64,000 nt of DNA, from the NCBI RefSeq assembly GCF_001905345.1, contig NZ_LFBV01000008.1, positions 310,001 through 374,000 of the forward strand, in the 5' to 3' direction. Below the pieces are notes generated by a model, which was not told where the DNA came from, did not search any database, and was given only the letters and a program-made list of their open reading frames with translations. A program made the position numbers and the translations under genes. Origin of the DNA: Streptomyces uncialis. GTDB lineage: Bacteria > Actinomycetota > Actinomycetes > Streptomycetales > Streptomycetaceae. Positions within the stretch are counted from its first letter, which is position 1; every line of letters starts with the position of its first letter. Shown here piece by piece: positions 1 through 8,423 of the stretch.

Positions 1-870
1 GCCTTCGCTTGCGCTTCCTAGGTCCGTCCGGCTGGGCGTACTTCGGTGCTGTGCCGTCGCTCGTGGGTTTTGCGCAGTTCCCCGCGGGTCGCCTTCGCTT
101 GCGCTTCCCAGGTCCGTCCGGCTGGGCGTACTTCGTTGCTGTGCCGTCGCTCGGTGGTTCTGCGCAGTTCCCCGCGCCCCTTTGGGGCGCGTTCTGTTTG
201 TTCTTCGGGTCGGGGCCGGTCGGGATTCTCCGTCCTCGCTCCAACGCGCTCGGTCGGACGCTCCCCTTGCCCTGCTGAAGAGCATCGGAGTCTGCGGGCA
301 GAGATTCCCGCCCACCCCCTCCCGCAGCAACGCGACTGCGCGAGGAGAGGGGTGCCCCGTCAGGGGCGCGGGGAACTGCGCGAGAACGAGGGCGAGCCGC
401 ACCTGAAGAAGCGACCGCAAGAGGGCAGCACTTAAGGGGCGCGGGGAACTGCGCGAAACCACCGAGCGACGGCACCGGGAACAACTACGCCCAGCCGGAC
501 AGACCTGGCAAGCGCGAGCGAAGGGCGAGCGAAGGGCGACCTGCGGGGAACTGCGCAAGAACGAGGGCGACCCGCACCCGAAGAAGCGACCGTGATGGGG
601 CAGCACCTCAGGGGCGCGGGGAACTGCGCGAGCAACCACGGGCCATCCGCACTCGCACGGGAACCGCAAGGGGCGCGACCTCAGGGGCGCGGGGAACTGC
701 GCACCCACCGAGCGACGGCACCGGGAACAAATGCGCCCAGCCGGACAGACCTGGGAAGCGCGAGCGAAGGGCGACCCGCGGGGAACTGCGCACCCGACGA
801 GTGGCCTGTGGGGGGGGGACAAGTACGTCCAGTGGTGGGACCTCGAAAGCGCGAGCGAAGGCGTGACGCT
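1..870. repeat. Intergenic repeat locus A (starts before the window)
   Basis: No gene is supported here. Bases 1-180 carry reverse-oriented copies of a unit ending in GCGCAGTTCCCCGCG. Bases 361-870 carry forward copies built on AGGGGCGCGGGGAACTGCGC, at about 361, 434, 547, 610, 692 and 778. Spacers between the forward copies are of two recurring kinds: one resembling ACGAGGGCGACCCGCACCCG, the other resembling CCGAGCGACGGCACCGGGAA. The two arms face each other across a central element at 162-381. Long open frames through the arms are by-products of the repeats and are absent from the other copies of the family. Confidence 0.85.
162..381. repeat. Inverted-repeat-bounded element, copy A (220 bp)
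   Basis: The left boundary is GCGCAGTTCCCCGCGCCCC followed by TTTGGGGCGC. The right boundary is AGGGGCGCGGGGAACTGCGC. The interior holds the family core at 218-312, starting GGTCGGGATTCTC and ending GAGATTCCCGCC. This copy is shorter than copies B, C and E because the stretch following the CGACTGCGCGAGGAG motif is missing and the right CCAAA hairpin half is reduced. Confidence 0.75.
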
Positions 871-1058
871 GTGTCAGGTTTCGTATCGCATTTTTTGGCG
901 CAGACTTCTACAAAAGGTCCCATTGGGCGCTAACCGCCCGTAGCGATATCCCCTCGTGACCTCCGCCACACCGGCGGGGCCGGGGGAATTGCCGGGCTTG
1001 GCCAACCGTATCGATGGGTGGTAGGTGCGGGGCAATACGGACGTAACCACGAAAAGCC

Positions 1059-1078
1059 GTGATCACACGCATGATCAC
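1059..1078. promoter_or_regulatory. Perfect inverted repeat upstream of the NlpC/P60 gene
   Basis: GTGATCA, six bases (CACGCA), then TGATCAC: a perfect 7-bp inverted repeat of 20 bp total, 131 bp before the start at 1209. It lies in the non-repetitive part of the upstream region (about 880-1208), where no other strong signal was seen. It could be an operator. The binding protein is unknown. Confidence 0.5.
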
Positions 1079-1208
1079 CAACGCCCGTATTGTCCGTTAC
1101 GGCGTCAATAAGAGCCGACACGCCCGGGATTCACGCAGGGTGGCCCGCAACTGTGGCGCAGACCACGTTTCTTGAAGGTAACGGTGGCACCCTGATAGCG
1201 GTTGTCCC

Positions 1209-2141
1209 ATGTCCCACACCGCTCACATACCCAGCCACCGGAAGCCCCGCCGCAGCGGCAGCAACAAGCTGCGTGCCGGTGTCGCCGGTGGCGTCCTCAG
1301 CACCCTGGCCGTGGCCGGTGCTTCGGGATCGGCCAGCGCCGCCGCACCCGTGACCGAGACCATCGAAATGCCCACGCTCACCTCCGACCTCTCGGCCCAG
1401 GTCGCCCGCTCGGCGAGTGCCACCCAGCTCACCGCCGCGGCCTACGAGCTCCAGGCCCAGCAGGAGCAGCTCCGCGCCGAGCAGGACCAGGCCGCCAAGA
1501 AGGCGTCCGGGCAGGCCAAGAAGGACCGGGCCGAGGCCGTCCGCAAGGCCGAGGCCGAGAAGAAGGCCGCGGAGCGCGCGGCGAAGGCCGAGGCCGAGCG
1601 CCGCGCCGAGACGGAGCGGGCCTCCCGTACCGCCGAGCGCGCCCCGCTCACCACCACCACGGCCGCCGCGCCCGCGTCGACGTCCACGCCGCAGTCGGAC
1701 ACGCCGTCCACCGGCACGTCGGACTCCACGGGCACCAGCGCCCCGTCCACGGGTTCCTCCTCGGAGAGCACCACCGCGCCGGCGAGCGGCAACCTCGGCT
1801 CCGTCATCGCCTTCCTCAAGGCGCAGGTCGGCGACGCGTACGTCATGGGCGGCACGGGCCCGAACTCGTGGGACTGCTCGGGCCTCGTCCAGGCCGCGTT
1901 CAAGGAGGCCGGGATCGACCTCCCGCGCACCTCGCAGACGCAGTCGACGGCCGGTACCCAGGTCGGCACGTCCAACCTCCAGGTCGGCGACATCCTGTAC
2001 TGGGGTGGCGCGGGCTCCGCGTACCACACCGGTGTCTACATCGGTAACGGCCAGTACCTGGACGCGGCGAACCCGTCGAAGGGCGTCGTCATCCAGGACC
2101 TGTCGGGCTACCCCGCCGACGGCGCGGTCCGGGTGCTCTGA
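1209..2141 (+). CDS. Secreted NlpC/P60 (C40) cell-wall peptidase
   Basis: A 310-residue exported peptidoglycan hydrolase, probably cutting the stem peptide (D-Glu to diamino acid bond) as NlpC/P60 enzymes do. The N-terminus has a basic stretch (RKPRR), a hydrophobic segment and an Ala-rich cleavage region near residue 45. Residues about 75-150 are an Ala/Glu/Lys-rich coiled coil, followed by a Ser/Thr-rich linker. The C-terminal 110 residues are the catalytic domain: NSWDCSGLV carries the Cys (about residue 223) and SAYHTGVYIG the His (about 273). It stands alone, with a strong hairpin behind it and a perfect inverted repeat upstream. The family assignment is firm; the exact bond cleaved is inferred. 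Confidence 0.95.
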   Translation: MSHTAHIPSHRKPRRSGSNKLRAGVAGGVLSTLAVAGASGSASAAAPVTETIEMPTLTSDLSAQVARSASATQLTAAAYELQAQQEQLRAEQDQAAKKASGQAKKDRAEAVRKAEAEKKAAERAAKAEAERRAETERASRTAERAPLTTTTAAAPASTSTPQSDTPSTGTSDSTGTSAPSTGSSSESTTAPASGNLGSVIAFLKAQVGDAYVMGGTGPNSWDCSGLVQAAFKEAGIDLPRTSQTQSTAGTQVGTSNLQVGDILYWGGAGSAYHTGVYIGNGQYLDAANPSKGVVIQDLSGYPADGAVRVL

Positions 2142-2173
2142 GCACCGCACCGCCGCACGATTCGTACAGCGGA

Positions 2174-2205
2174 AAGGGCCGCCACCCCTCGGGGTGGCGG
2201 CCCTT
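2174..2205. terminator. Bidirectional hairpin terminator
   Basis: A perfect 15-bp stem (AAGGGCCGCCACCCC with its complement) around a two-base loop, between two convergent genes, so it can serve both. Confidence 0.85.
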
Positions 2206-2233
2206 CCGTGTGCCGGGTCTCCGGGCGGGCGGG

Positions 2234-3517
2234 TCAGGCGCGCGGAGCGACCTTGCTGAGGCCGTTGATGATGCGGTCCATCGCGTCGCCGCCGGTGGGG
2301 TCGGTCAGGTTGGCGAGCATCTTGAGGGTGAAGCGCATCAGCACGGGGTGCGTGAGGCCACGTTCGGTCGCGAGCCGCATGATCTTCGGGTTGCCGATGA
2401 GCTTCACGAAGGCACGGCCCAGGTTGTAGTAACCGCCGTAGGTGTCCTTGAGGACCTTCGGGTAGCGCTGGAGCGCGAGTTCACGCTGGGCGTCCGTCGA
2501 GCGGGCGTGCGCCTGCACGATGACATCGGCGGCGATCTGCCCGGACTCCATCGCGTACGCGATGCCCTCGCCGTTGAACGGGTTCACCAGACCGCCCGCG
2601 TCACCGACGAGCAGCAGTCCGCGGGTGTAGTGCGGCTGGCGGTTGAACGCCATGGGCAGCGCCGCGCCCCGGACCGGACCGGTCATGTTCTCGTCGGTGT
2701 AGCCCCACTCCTCGGGCATCGACGCGCACCACGCCTTGAGTACCTCGCGCCAGTCCAGCTCCTTGAAGGACGAGGAGGTGTTGAGGACCCCGAGGCCGAC
2801 GTTGGACGTGCCGTCGCCCATCCCGAAGATCCAGCCGTAGCCGGGGAGCAGCCGGTCCACCGGGCCGCGCCGGTCCCACAGTTCCAGCCAGGACTCCAGA
2901 TAGTCGTCCTCGTGCCGGGGCGAGGTGAAGTACGTCCGGACGGCGACGCCCATCGGGCGGTCCTCCCGGCGGTGCAGGCCCATCGCCAGCGACAGCCGGG
3001 TGGAGTTGCCGTCGGCGGCGACGACCAGCGGGGCGTGGAAGGTGACCGGGGTCTTCTCCTCGCCGAGCTTGGCCTCGACACCGGTGATCCGGCCGGTCCG
3101 GTCGTCGGTGATCGGGGCGCCGACGTTGCAGCGCTCGTACAGCCGCGAGCCCGCCTTCTGCGCCTGCTGGGCGAGTTGGTCGTCGAAGTCGTCGCGCTTG
3201 CGCACCAGACCGTAGTCCGGGAAGGTGGCCAGCTCGGGCCAGTCGAGCTGGAGCCGTACGCCCCCGCTGATGATCCGCAGGCCCTTGTTGCGCAGCCAGC
3301 CCGCCTCCTCGGAGATGTCGATGCCCATGGCGACGAGCTGTTTGGTGGCGCGGGGCGTGAGGCCGTCGCCGCACACCTTCTCGCGCGGGAAGGCGGTCTT
3401 CTCCAGCAGCAGTACGTCCAGACCCGCCTTGGCCAGGTAGTACGCGGTCGTCGATCCCGCCGGTCCGGCTCCGACGACGATCACATCTGCGTGGTGTTCG
3501 GAGAGGGGCTCGGTCAC
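2234..3517 (-). CDS. Geranylgeranyl-reductase-family FAD oxidoreductase (MenJ-like candidate)
   Basis: A 427-residue flavoprotein. The GTG at 3517 was chosen because GGGAGAA lies just upstream and the product then starts a few residues before the dinucleotide-binding motif DVIVVGAGPAGSTTA. The second FAD motif is LLLVGDAGGLVNPFNGEGI, about residue 290-310. The family saturates isoprenoid double bonds; the mycobacterial member MenJ reduces the menaquinone side chain. Streptomyces make partly hydrogenated menaquinones, and menG, mqnC and mqnA lie in the next 13 kb, so a menaquinone reductase role is a reasonable inference, not proven. It is divergent from the GNAT gene across a 98-bp gap. Confidence 0.88.
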   Translation of the reverse strand: MTEPLSEHHADVIVVGAGPAGSTTAYYLAKAGLDVLLLEKTAFPREKVCGDGLTPRATKQLVAMGIDISEEAGWLRNKGLRIISGGVRLQLDWPELATFPDYGLVRKRDDFDDQLAQQAQKAGSRLYERCNVGAPITDDRTGRITGVEAKLGEEKTPVTFHAPLVVAADGNSTRLSLAMGLHRREDRPMGVAVRTYFTSPRHEDDYLESWLELWDRRGPVDRLLPGYGWIFGMGDGTSNVGLGVLNTSSSFKELDWREVLKAWCASMPEEWGYTDENMTGPVRGAALPMAFNRQPHYTRGLLLVGDAGGLVNPFNGEGIAYAMESGQIAADVIVQAHARSTDAQRELALQRYPKVLKDTYGGYYNLGRAFVKLIGNPKIMRLATERGLTHPVLMRFTLKMLANLTDPTGGDAMDRIINGLSKVAPRA

Positions 3518-3615
3518 GACGGGTTCTCCCGGGACTCGGAATTCTGCGTGCCGACCGGCACTGGACAAGTGCAGTCTAGGAGGCGGTACTGATCAGCGAG
3601 CTGAAGGGCCGCCCT

Positions 3616-4236
3616 GTGAGCCAACCCGTGCACCCCGTCGCGACCACCGCGACACCCTCCGCGTCCGTCATCTCCGCCCCTTCCCGGTCCGCGGTTCCCG
3701 CGCCCGCCGCGCCGGACCGCCCGCGGCCCGCCGTACGGCTGCGGGTGCCCACCCACGAGGACGCGTACCACTGGCACCGGGTGTTCGACCACCCGGAGGT
3801 GATGGAGTTCCACGGGGGCGCGTCGGCGGAGGTCTCGGTGTACGAGGAGCTGACGGCCCGGCAACGGCGTCATCACGCCGAACTCGGCTTCTGCCTGTGG
3901 ACGATGGTCGCCCCCGACGCCCCCGACGGCCCCGTCACCGGTGAGGTCATCGGGTTCACCGGGGCGCAGCCGTGGCCGCACGCGTGGGGGCCCGTGGGTG
4001 AGGTGGAGATCGGCTGGCGGCTCGGGCGGGACCACTGGGGCCGGGGGTACGCGACCGAGGCGGCGCTCGCCGGGCTCGACGAGGTACGGGCCACGGGGGT
4101 GCGGCACGTCGTGGCGATGGTCGACGCGCGCAACGCCCGCTCCCTCGCGGTGACCGAGCGGCTCGGGATGGAACGGGTGGAGACCTTCGCGACGCCCACG
4201 GGGCGGCGGGGGCACTGCTTCCGGCTGGAGCTGTGA
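3616..4236 (+). CDS. GNAT family N-acetyltransferase (RimJ/RimL-like)
   Basis: 206 residues from a GTG. An Ala/Pro-rich N-terminal 35 residues precedes a GNAT fold. The acetyl-CoA loop is GRDHWGRGYATEA, and the typical ending NARSLAVTERLGMERV follows. RimJ/RimL-like enzymes acetylate N-terminal amines or small molecules; the substrate cannot be told. The ribosome site is weak (AAGGGCC). Divergent from the flavoprotein gene, with a shared short promoter region. Confidence 0.85.
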   Translation: MSQPVHPVATTATPSASVISAPSRSAVPAPAAPDRPRPAVRLRVPTHEDAYHWHRVFDHPEVMEFHGGASAEVSVYEELTARQRRHHAELGFCLWTMVAPDAPDGPVTGEVIGFTGAQPWPHAWGPVGEVEIGWRLGRDHWGRGYATEAALAGLDEVRATGVRHVVAMVDARNARSLAVTERLGMERVETFATPTGRRGHCFRLEL

Positions 4237-4422
4237 CCCGGCCCTCCGGCGCGGTGCCCGGGGGCGGGTGACCGGCGGCGTACGGAGGGTCGAGGGCGCG
4301 CGTCGTCCAGGGCGCGCGCGCCCTTTGGTACGCGGGGTCACGCTCCGCGTACGGGGGGTCGCGGCGGTTCCGGTGCGCCGGGTGCTGGAGCTACCCTTTC
4401 CGGTACGACTGGGGGTGAGTAT

Positions 4423-4734
4423 GTGCGCATTGCACCCAGAACGCGGGATGTACGTGTGCCCCGTTTCGTCGGTCTGATGGCGGTGGACGCGCGTGAGGTC
4501 GCGGAGAGCGAGGGATTGCTGCTCGCCGCGGCGGACCGGCCCGATCTTGTCTCGACGGTGGTCGAGTACGTGGTGCGGCAGTATCCGCCGGCCGGGGTGG
4601 AGGTGCCGCGGGGCGCGACGGTCACCGTATGGTTCGACCTGGCGTCCGGCGAGGGCGACGGCGGTGCGGGGGTACGGGAGCCGCGGCGGCCCGACCCGGC
4701 CCCGGGAGGCGTCGAGGTCGAAGCAATCCCCTGA
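4423..4734 (+). CDS. Single PASTA domain protein
   Basis: 103 residues, almost all one PASTA domain (VPRFVGLMAVDAREVAESEG through YPPAGVEVPRGATVTVWF). PASTA domains bind peptidoglycan fragments or beta-lactams and normally occur as extracellular repeats on kinases or penicillin-binding proteins. No signal peptide or membrane segment is seen, so this is either a cytoplasmic stand-alone domain or the start is wrong. GTG at 4423 was chosen for the GGGGGTGAG upstream; an ATG two bases earlier is out of frame. Confidence 0.75.
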   Translation: MRIAPRTRDVRVPRFVGLMAVDAREVAESEGLLLAAADRPDLVSTVVEYVVRQYPPAGVEVPRGATVTVWFDLASGEGDGGAGVREPRRPDPAPGGVEVEAIP

Positions 4735-4740
4735 CCGGGT

Positions 4741-5608
4741 GGGTCCCAGGTCCGTCCGGCGGGACGGACTTCGTTCCTGAGCCGTCGTTCGTGGGGTGCG
4801 CGGTTCCCCGCGGGTCGCCTTCGCTTGCGCTTCCCAGGTCGGTCCGGCGGGGCGCCCTTCGTTCCTGTGCCGTCGCTCGGTGGTTGTGCGCAGTTCCCCG
4901 CGCCCCTTTGGGGCGCGTTCTGCTTGTTCTTCGGGTCGGTGCCGGTCGGGATTCTCCGTCCTCGATCCGACACGCTCGGTAACACGTCCAGTGGTCCGAC
5001 TGAAGAGCATCGGAGTCTGCGAGCAGAGATTCCCGCCCGCCCCCTTCGCTGAGTCCGGCGACTGCACGAGGAGTGTGGTTGAACCCCGCCCCCGGTTGAC
5101 GCCGCCCCGCAGCCTGACCCCACCCGCAACCTGACGGACAGCCCCAGGCGGACGCCCCCAAAGGGGCGCGGGGAACTGCGCAAAACGAGGAAGGCCCGCA
5201 CCCGAAAAACGACCGTAACGGGGCACCACCCAGGGGCGCGGGGAACTGCGCACCCCCGGACGACCCGCACAGGAACAAGAACGCCCAGCCGGACAGACCT
5301 CAGGGGCGCGAGGAACCGCGCAAAAACGAGGACGGCCCGCACCCGAAAAGCCACTGTAATAGGGCAGCACCCCAGGGGCGCGGGGAACTGCGCACCCCCG
5401 GACGACCCGCACAGGAACAAGTGCGCCCAGCCGGACGAACCTCAGGGGCGCGGGGAACTGCGCACCCCCGGACGTACCCGCACAGGGACAGGTACGTCCA
5501 GGCGGGGAACCCCAGGGGCGCGAGGAACTGCGCACCCCCGGACGTACCCGCACAGGGACACGTGCGTCCAGGCGGGCGGACCTCAGAAGGGCGAGCGAAG
5601 GCGCGGCG
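4741..5608. repeat. Intergenic repeat locus B
   Basis: It fills the whole gap between the PASTA gene and the zinc-ribbon gene. The left arm (4741-4887) has reverse units. The right arm has forward units at about 5162, 5232, 5302, 5374, 5445 and 5514, so the period is close to 70 bp. Spacers alternate: type X (ACGAGGAAGGCCCGCACCCG) follows units 1 and 3, type Y (CCCCGGACGACCCGCACAGG) follows units 2, 4, 5 and 6. No gene is supported. Confidence 0.88.
4888..5181. repeat. Inverted-repeat-bounded element, copy B (294 bp)
   Basis: The left end is GCGCAGTTCCCCGCGCCCC plus TTTGGGGCG; the right end is CGCCCCCAAAGGGGCG plus CGGGGAACTGCGC. The core stem sequences are at 4944-5037. It is the longest copy, with extra bases between the core and the right end. 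Confidence 0.8.
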
Positions 5609-5614
5609 CAGCCG

Positions 5615-7465
5615 TCAGCGGGGAGCCGTAGGGGGGCGCAGCAGGGTGACCAGCAGGGCGCCCGCCAGCAACCCACCCGCCACCCAGACCGTGCCGAACA
5701 GCAGCGCGTCCGGAATCGCCGTACCCACGTGCATCGTCTCCCCGCCCCGGTAGGACCCGCCCTGCGTCATCCCGTAGCCGCCGATCCCGGCGAGCAGCAG
5801 GAACAGGCCCAGGAACAGTCCCCCCGCGAGGAGTTGTTCCGCGCGGCGCTCATGGCGCCGCGCGGCGAGCACTCCGAGGAACAGTACGGACACCGCGCCG
5901 ACCGCGAGGGTCCCGGCGACGGCCCAGGAACCGACCAGGTCCCCCAGCTCGGAGAGCCCGAGCGCTTCCTCCTCGGGGCGCAGCCGGGAGCTGAACTCCG
6001 CCTCGACCGGGGCGCCCCAGGACAGTCCGAGTCCGGCGACGCCGAGGTTCAGCAGGAGCAGGAGGACGGTCAGGGTGGCGGGGAAGTCCTCCCCGTACAG
6101 GGAGCCGCCCTCGTCGAACTCGTCGAGCTGGGTGTAGACGATCAGCAGGACGACCGAGCAGAGGGCGAGGGCGAACGTCATGGCCCGCAGGGCGGTGCCG
6201 CAGGCCCGGGTGAGGGCCTGGAGGCCGGGGCGGGCGGCGAGCCAGCCGGTGTGTTCGTCGCGGGCGAGCACGACGGCGGACAGGACGACCGACATCAGCA
6301 GGGCGCCCAGCACGGCGAACGGCACCCCGGAGGAGAGCTCGACGCCCTGGATGGTCGGCTGCGCGAACAGCGCGAGGACGAGGACTCCGGCGGTGACGAG
6401 CAGCCCGACCCGCAGGGCCGCCTCAAGTCCGGAGGTGGCGCCCTTGGTCCAGGGCGCGGCACCGGCCCAGGGACCGGCTGGCGGTCCCGTACCGGGCGCC
6501 GCGGCCCCCGTCGCGCCGGCCGCGAGCCGCCGCCGGTCGCGGTTGCGCAGCAGCCGCAGTCCGGCGTAGAGCGTGAGCAGCCAGCCCACGGTGACCGTGA
6601 ACGGGATCAGCTCGATGGAGCTCGTGGCCACGCCCAACTGTTCGGACAGGGTGGGCTCGTAGCCGTACGAGTCCTCGCCGGGCTGTGCGCTGTCCCAGTC
6701 CTCGCCGGGACCGATGTCGTCGGAGCGGTCGGTCCGGGAGGTCTCGGCCTCAAGCTCCCCGCCCACCCCCTGGAGGACGAGGGCGAGGGTGATCTGGAAC
6801 CGGTCGCCGAAGCCCACCGCGTCGTCGTCGGACATGTCCTGTCCGTAGCCGGGGACGGCGAGGGCGAAGGCGAGGGCCGTCAGGAACACCAGGGGCCAGA
6901 CGGCGGCCCGGAGCGCGCCGCTCCAGTCCCCGGAGAGGGCCCGCCGCAGGAACGCGGCGCCGTTCGAGGGCGGGGGCGGCGGCGGGGGCAGCACATGGCC
7001 GGGCGGGAAGGCGGTGTACGTGTGCTGTCCGGTCGCCGGTCCGCCCGACGGAGGCGGACCAGAGGGCGGGGGCGGGCCGGGGGGTGAGGGCGGGCTGGAC
7101 GGTGAGGGCGGGCCGGAGGGTGCGGGCGGTGACTGCGGGGCCGGAGCAGCGGGCGGGACGGCCGGGGCGGCCGGGGCGGGCTGGGTCGCCGGGGGTGGTG
7201 CGGTCGTGGGGGCGGTGAGGGACTTCGGGGCTGGAGGGGACGACGGTGCGGGCGGGGTCGTGGGTGCTGGTGGGGCGACGGGCTCGGGCGGGGCGGCCGT
7301 AGGCGGGGGCGGTACCGGTATCGCTCCGGTGGGCGGGGCCTGGCCCGGTGGCGCGGACGGGGCGGGCGGTGCGCCGGGCACCGGGGGGCGTTCGCGACCG
7401 CAGCTCATGCAGAAGCGGGCGTCATCAGGGCCGGGTGTTCCGCAATAGGGGCAGTACGCCGCCAT
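5615..7465 (-). CDS. Zinc-ribbon, proline-rich, multi-pass membrane protein
   Basis: 616 residues starting at the ATG that begins MAAYCPYCGTPG. The N-terminal 25 residues hold two CxxC pairs (CPYCG and CMSCG) of a zinc ribbon. Residues about 30-180 are Pro/Ala-rich. About nine hydrophobic segments follow, with an acidic loop after the first (DMSDDDAVGFGDRF region and an Asp/Glu-rich stretch). The layout resembles Streptomyces membrane proteins annotated as streptophobe family; the function is unknown. It lies downstream of menG on the same strand but 194 bp away, so it may be a separate unit. A frame extension upstream to 7717 lacks family character and was not used. Confidence 0.8.
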   Translation of the reverse strand: MAAYCPYCGTPGPDDARFCMSCGRERPPVPGAPPAPSAPPGQAPPTGAIPVPPPPTAAPPEPVAPPAPTTPPAPSSPPAPKSLTAPTTAPPPATQPAPAAPAVPPAAPAPQSPPAPSGPPSPSSPPSPPGPPPPSGPPPSGGPATGQHTYTAFPPGHVLPPPPPPPSNGAAFLRRALSGDWSGALRAAVWPLVFLTALAFALAVPGYGQDMSDDDAVGFGDRFQITLALVLQGVGGELEAETSRTDRSDDIGPGEDWDSAQPGEDSYGYEPTLSEQLGVATSSIELIPFTVTVGWLLTLYAGLRLLRNRDRRRLAAGATGAAAPGTGPPAGPWAGAAPWTKGATSGLEAALRVGLLVTAGVLVLALFAQPTIQGVELSSGVPFAVLGALLMSVVLSAVVLARDEHTGWLAARPGLQALTRACGTALRAMTFALALCSVVLLIVYTQLDEFDEGGSLYGEDFPATLTVLLLLLNLGVAGLGLSWGAPVEAEFSSRLRPEEEALGLSELGDLVGSWAVAGTLAVGAVSVLFLGVLAARRHERRAEQLLAGGLFLGLFLLLAGIGGYGMTQGGSYRGGETMHVGTAIPDALLFGTVWVAGGLLAGALLVTLLRPPTAPR

Positions 7466-7659
7466 GAAAGCACGCTCCGTCGTCCGGGACCGAGAGGTGC
7501 GGCGCCCGTGGTCGGGCGCCATCACGTACTCAACGGACACATCTTCCGGCCGACCGGTTCCCCTCAGACAGCCCTGGGCGGCGGGAAGTTCGGACGAACG
7601 GCGCGAGAAGGCGCGGTGCGGGGACGAAGACCGGGCGGAACAGGCGGAACCGGACGGGC

Positions 7660-8355
7660 TCAGCTGTCCTTGAAGCCGCGGTGCAGGGTCGCGATACCGC
7701 CCGAGAGATTGCGCCACGCGACCCGCGACCAGCCCGCGTCGCCCAGCATCGACGCCAGCTCCGCCTGGTCGGGCCAGTCACGGATGGACTCGGCGAGGTA
7801 CACGTACGCGTCGGGGTTGGACGACACCCGGCGGGCCACCGGCGGCAGCGCCCGCATCAGGTACTCGGTGTACAGGGTGCGGAAGGGGGCCCAGGTCGGG
7901 TGCGAGAACTCGCAGATCACGACCCGGCCGCCGGGCCGGGTGACCCGCAGCATCTCGCGCATCGCCCGCTCGGTGCCCTGGACGTTGCGCAGCCCGAAGG
8001 AGATCGTGACCGCGTCGAAGGTGTCGTCCTTGAAGGGCAGCCGGGTCGCGTCGCCCGCGGTGAGCGGCAGCCAGGGGTGGCGCCGCTTGCCGACCTGGAG
8101 CATGCCCAGCGAGAAGTCGCAGGGCACGACGTACGCCCCGGCCTTGGTGAACGGCAGGGAGGAGGTGGCGGTACCGGCGGCGAGGTCGAGGACCCGCTGC
8201 GCGGGCCGGGCGTCGACCGCCTTGGCGACCGCGCGGCGCCAGATCCGGTCCTGTCCCAGGGACAGGACGTCATTGGTGAGGTCGTACCGTTCCGCGACGT
8301 CGTCGAACATCGAAGCGACTTCGTGCGGCTGCTTGTCCAGGGATGCGCGGGTCAC
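7660..8355 (-). CDS. menG: Demethylmenaquinone methyltransferase
   Basis: 231 residues. MenG (UbiE family) uses S-adenosylmethionine to methylate the naphthoquinone ring, the last step of menaquinone synthesis. The SAM motif is VLDLAAGTATSSLPF, and family blocks such as VTISFGLRNV and RPGGRVVICEFS are present. The GTG at 8355 gives the usual N-terminus (TRASLDKQPHEVASMFD). The open frame continues much further upstream through the neighbouring gene in another frame, but that part is a shadow. It is the third gene of mqnC - mini-protein - menG, 68 bp after the second. Confidence 0.95.
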   Translation of the reverse strand: MTRASLDKQPHEVASMFDDVAERYDLTNDVLSLGQDRIWRRAVAKAVDARPAQRVLDLAAGTATSSLPFTKAGAYVVPCDFSLGMLQVGKRRHPWLPLTAGDATRLPFKDDTFDAVTISFGLRNVQGTERAMREMLRVTRPGGRVVICEFSHPTWAPFRTLYTEYLMRALPPVARRVSSNPDAYVYLAESIRDWPDQAELASMLGDAGWSRVAWRNLSGGIATLHRGFKDS

Positions 8356-8423
8356 GGGCCCATTGTGGCAGCAGCCCCGGGACCGCTCCGGCCCGGGCCG
8401 CCCCCAGGGCTCGGCGGGGGTGC

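Noticed and set aside
1059..1078. Reading this inverted repeat as a CRP site
   Set aside because: GTGA and TCAC are 12 bases apart instead of about 6, so it does not fit the CRP spacing.
880..1208. ydaO (c-di-AMP) riboswitch, often found before Streptomyces wall-hydrolase genes
   Set aside because: The conserved blocks of that riboswitch could not be found here.
1131..2150. Long minus-strand frame opposite the NlpC/P60 gene
   Set aside because: Antisense shadow of a GC-biased gene; low-complexity Gly/Arg/Leu product with no domain.
3514..5676. A 720-codon open frame on the minus strand across the GNAT, PASTA and repeat B region
   Set aside because: It is a high-GC shadow frame; the product is low-complexity Arg/Pro/Gly and changes with repeat units, and real genes on the other strand overlap it.
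7466..7717. Upstream extension of the zinc-ribbon protein
   Set aside because: The extension is low-complexity; the zinc ribbon starting MAAYCPYCG at 7465 is the natural N-terminus.
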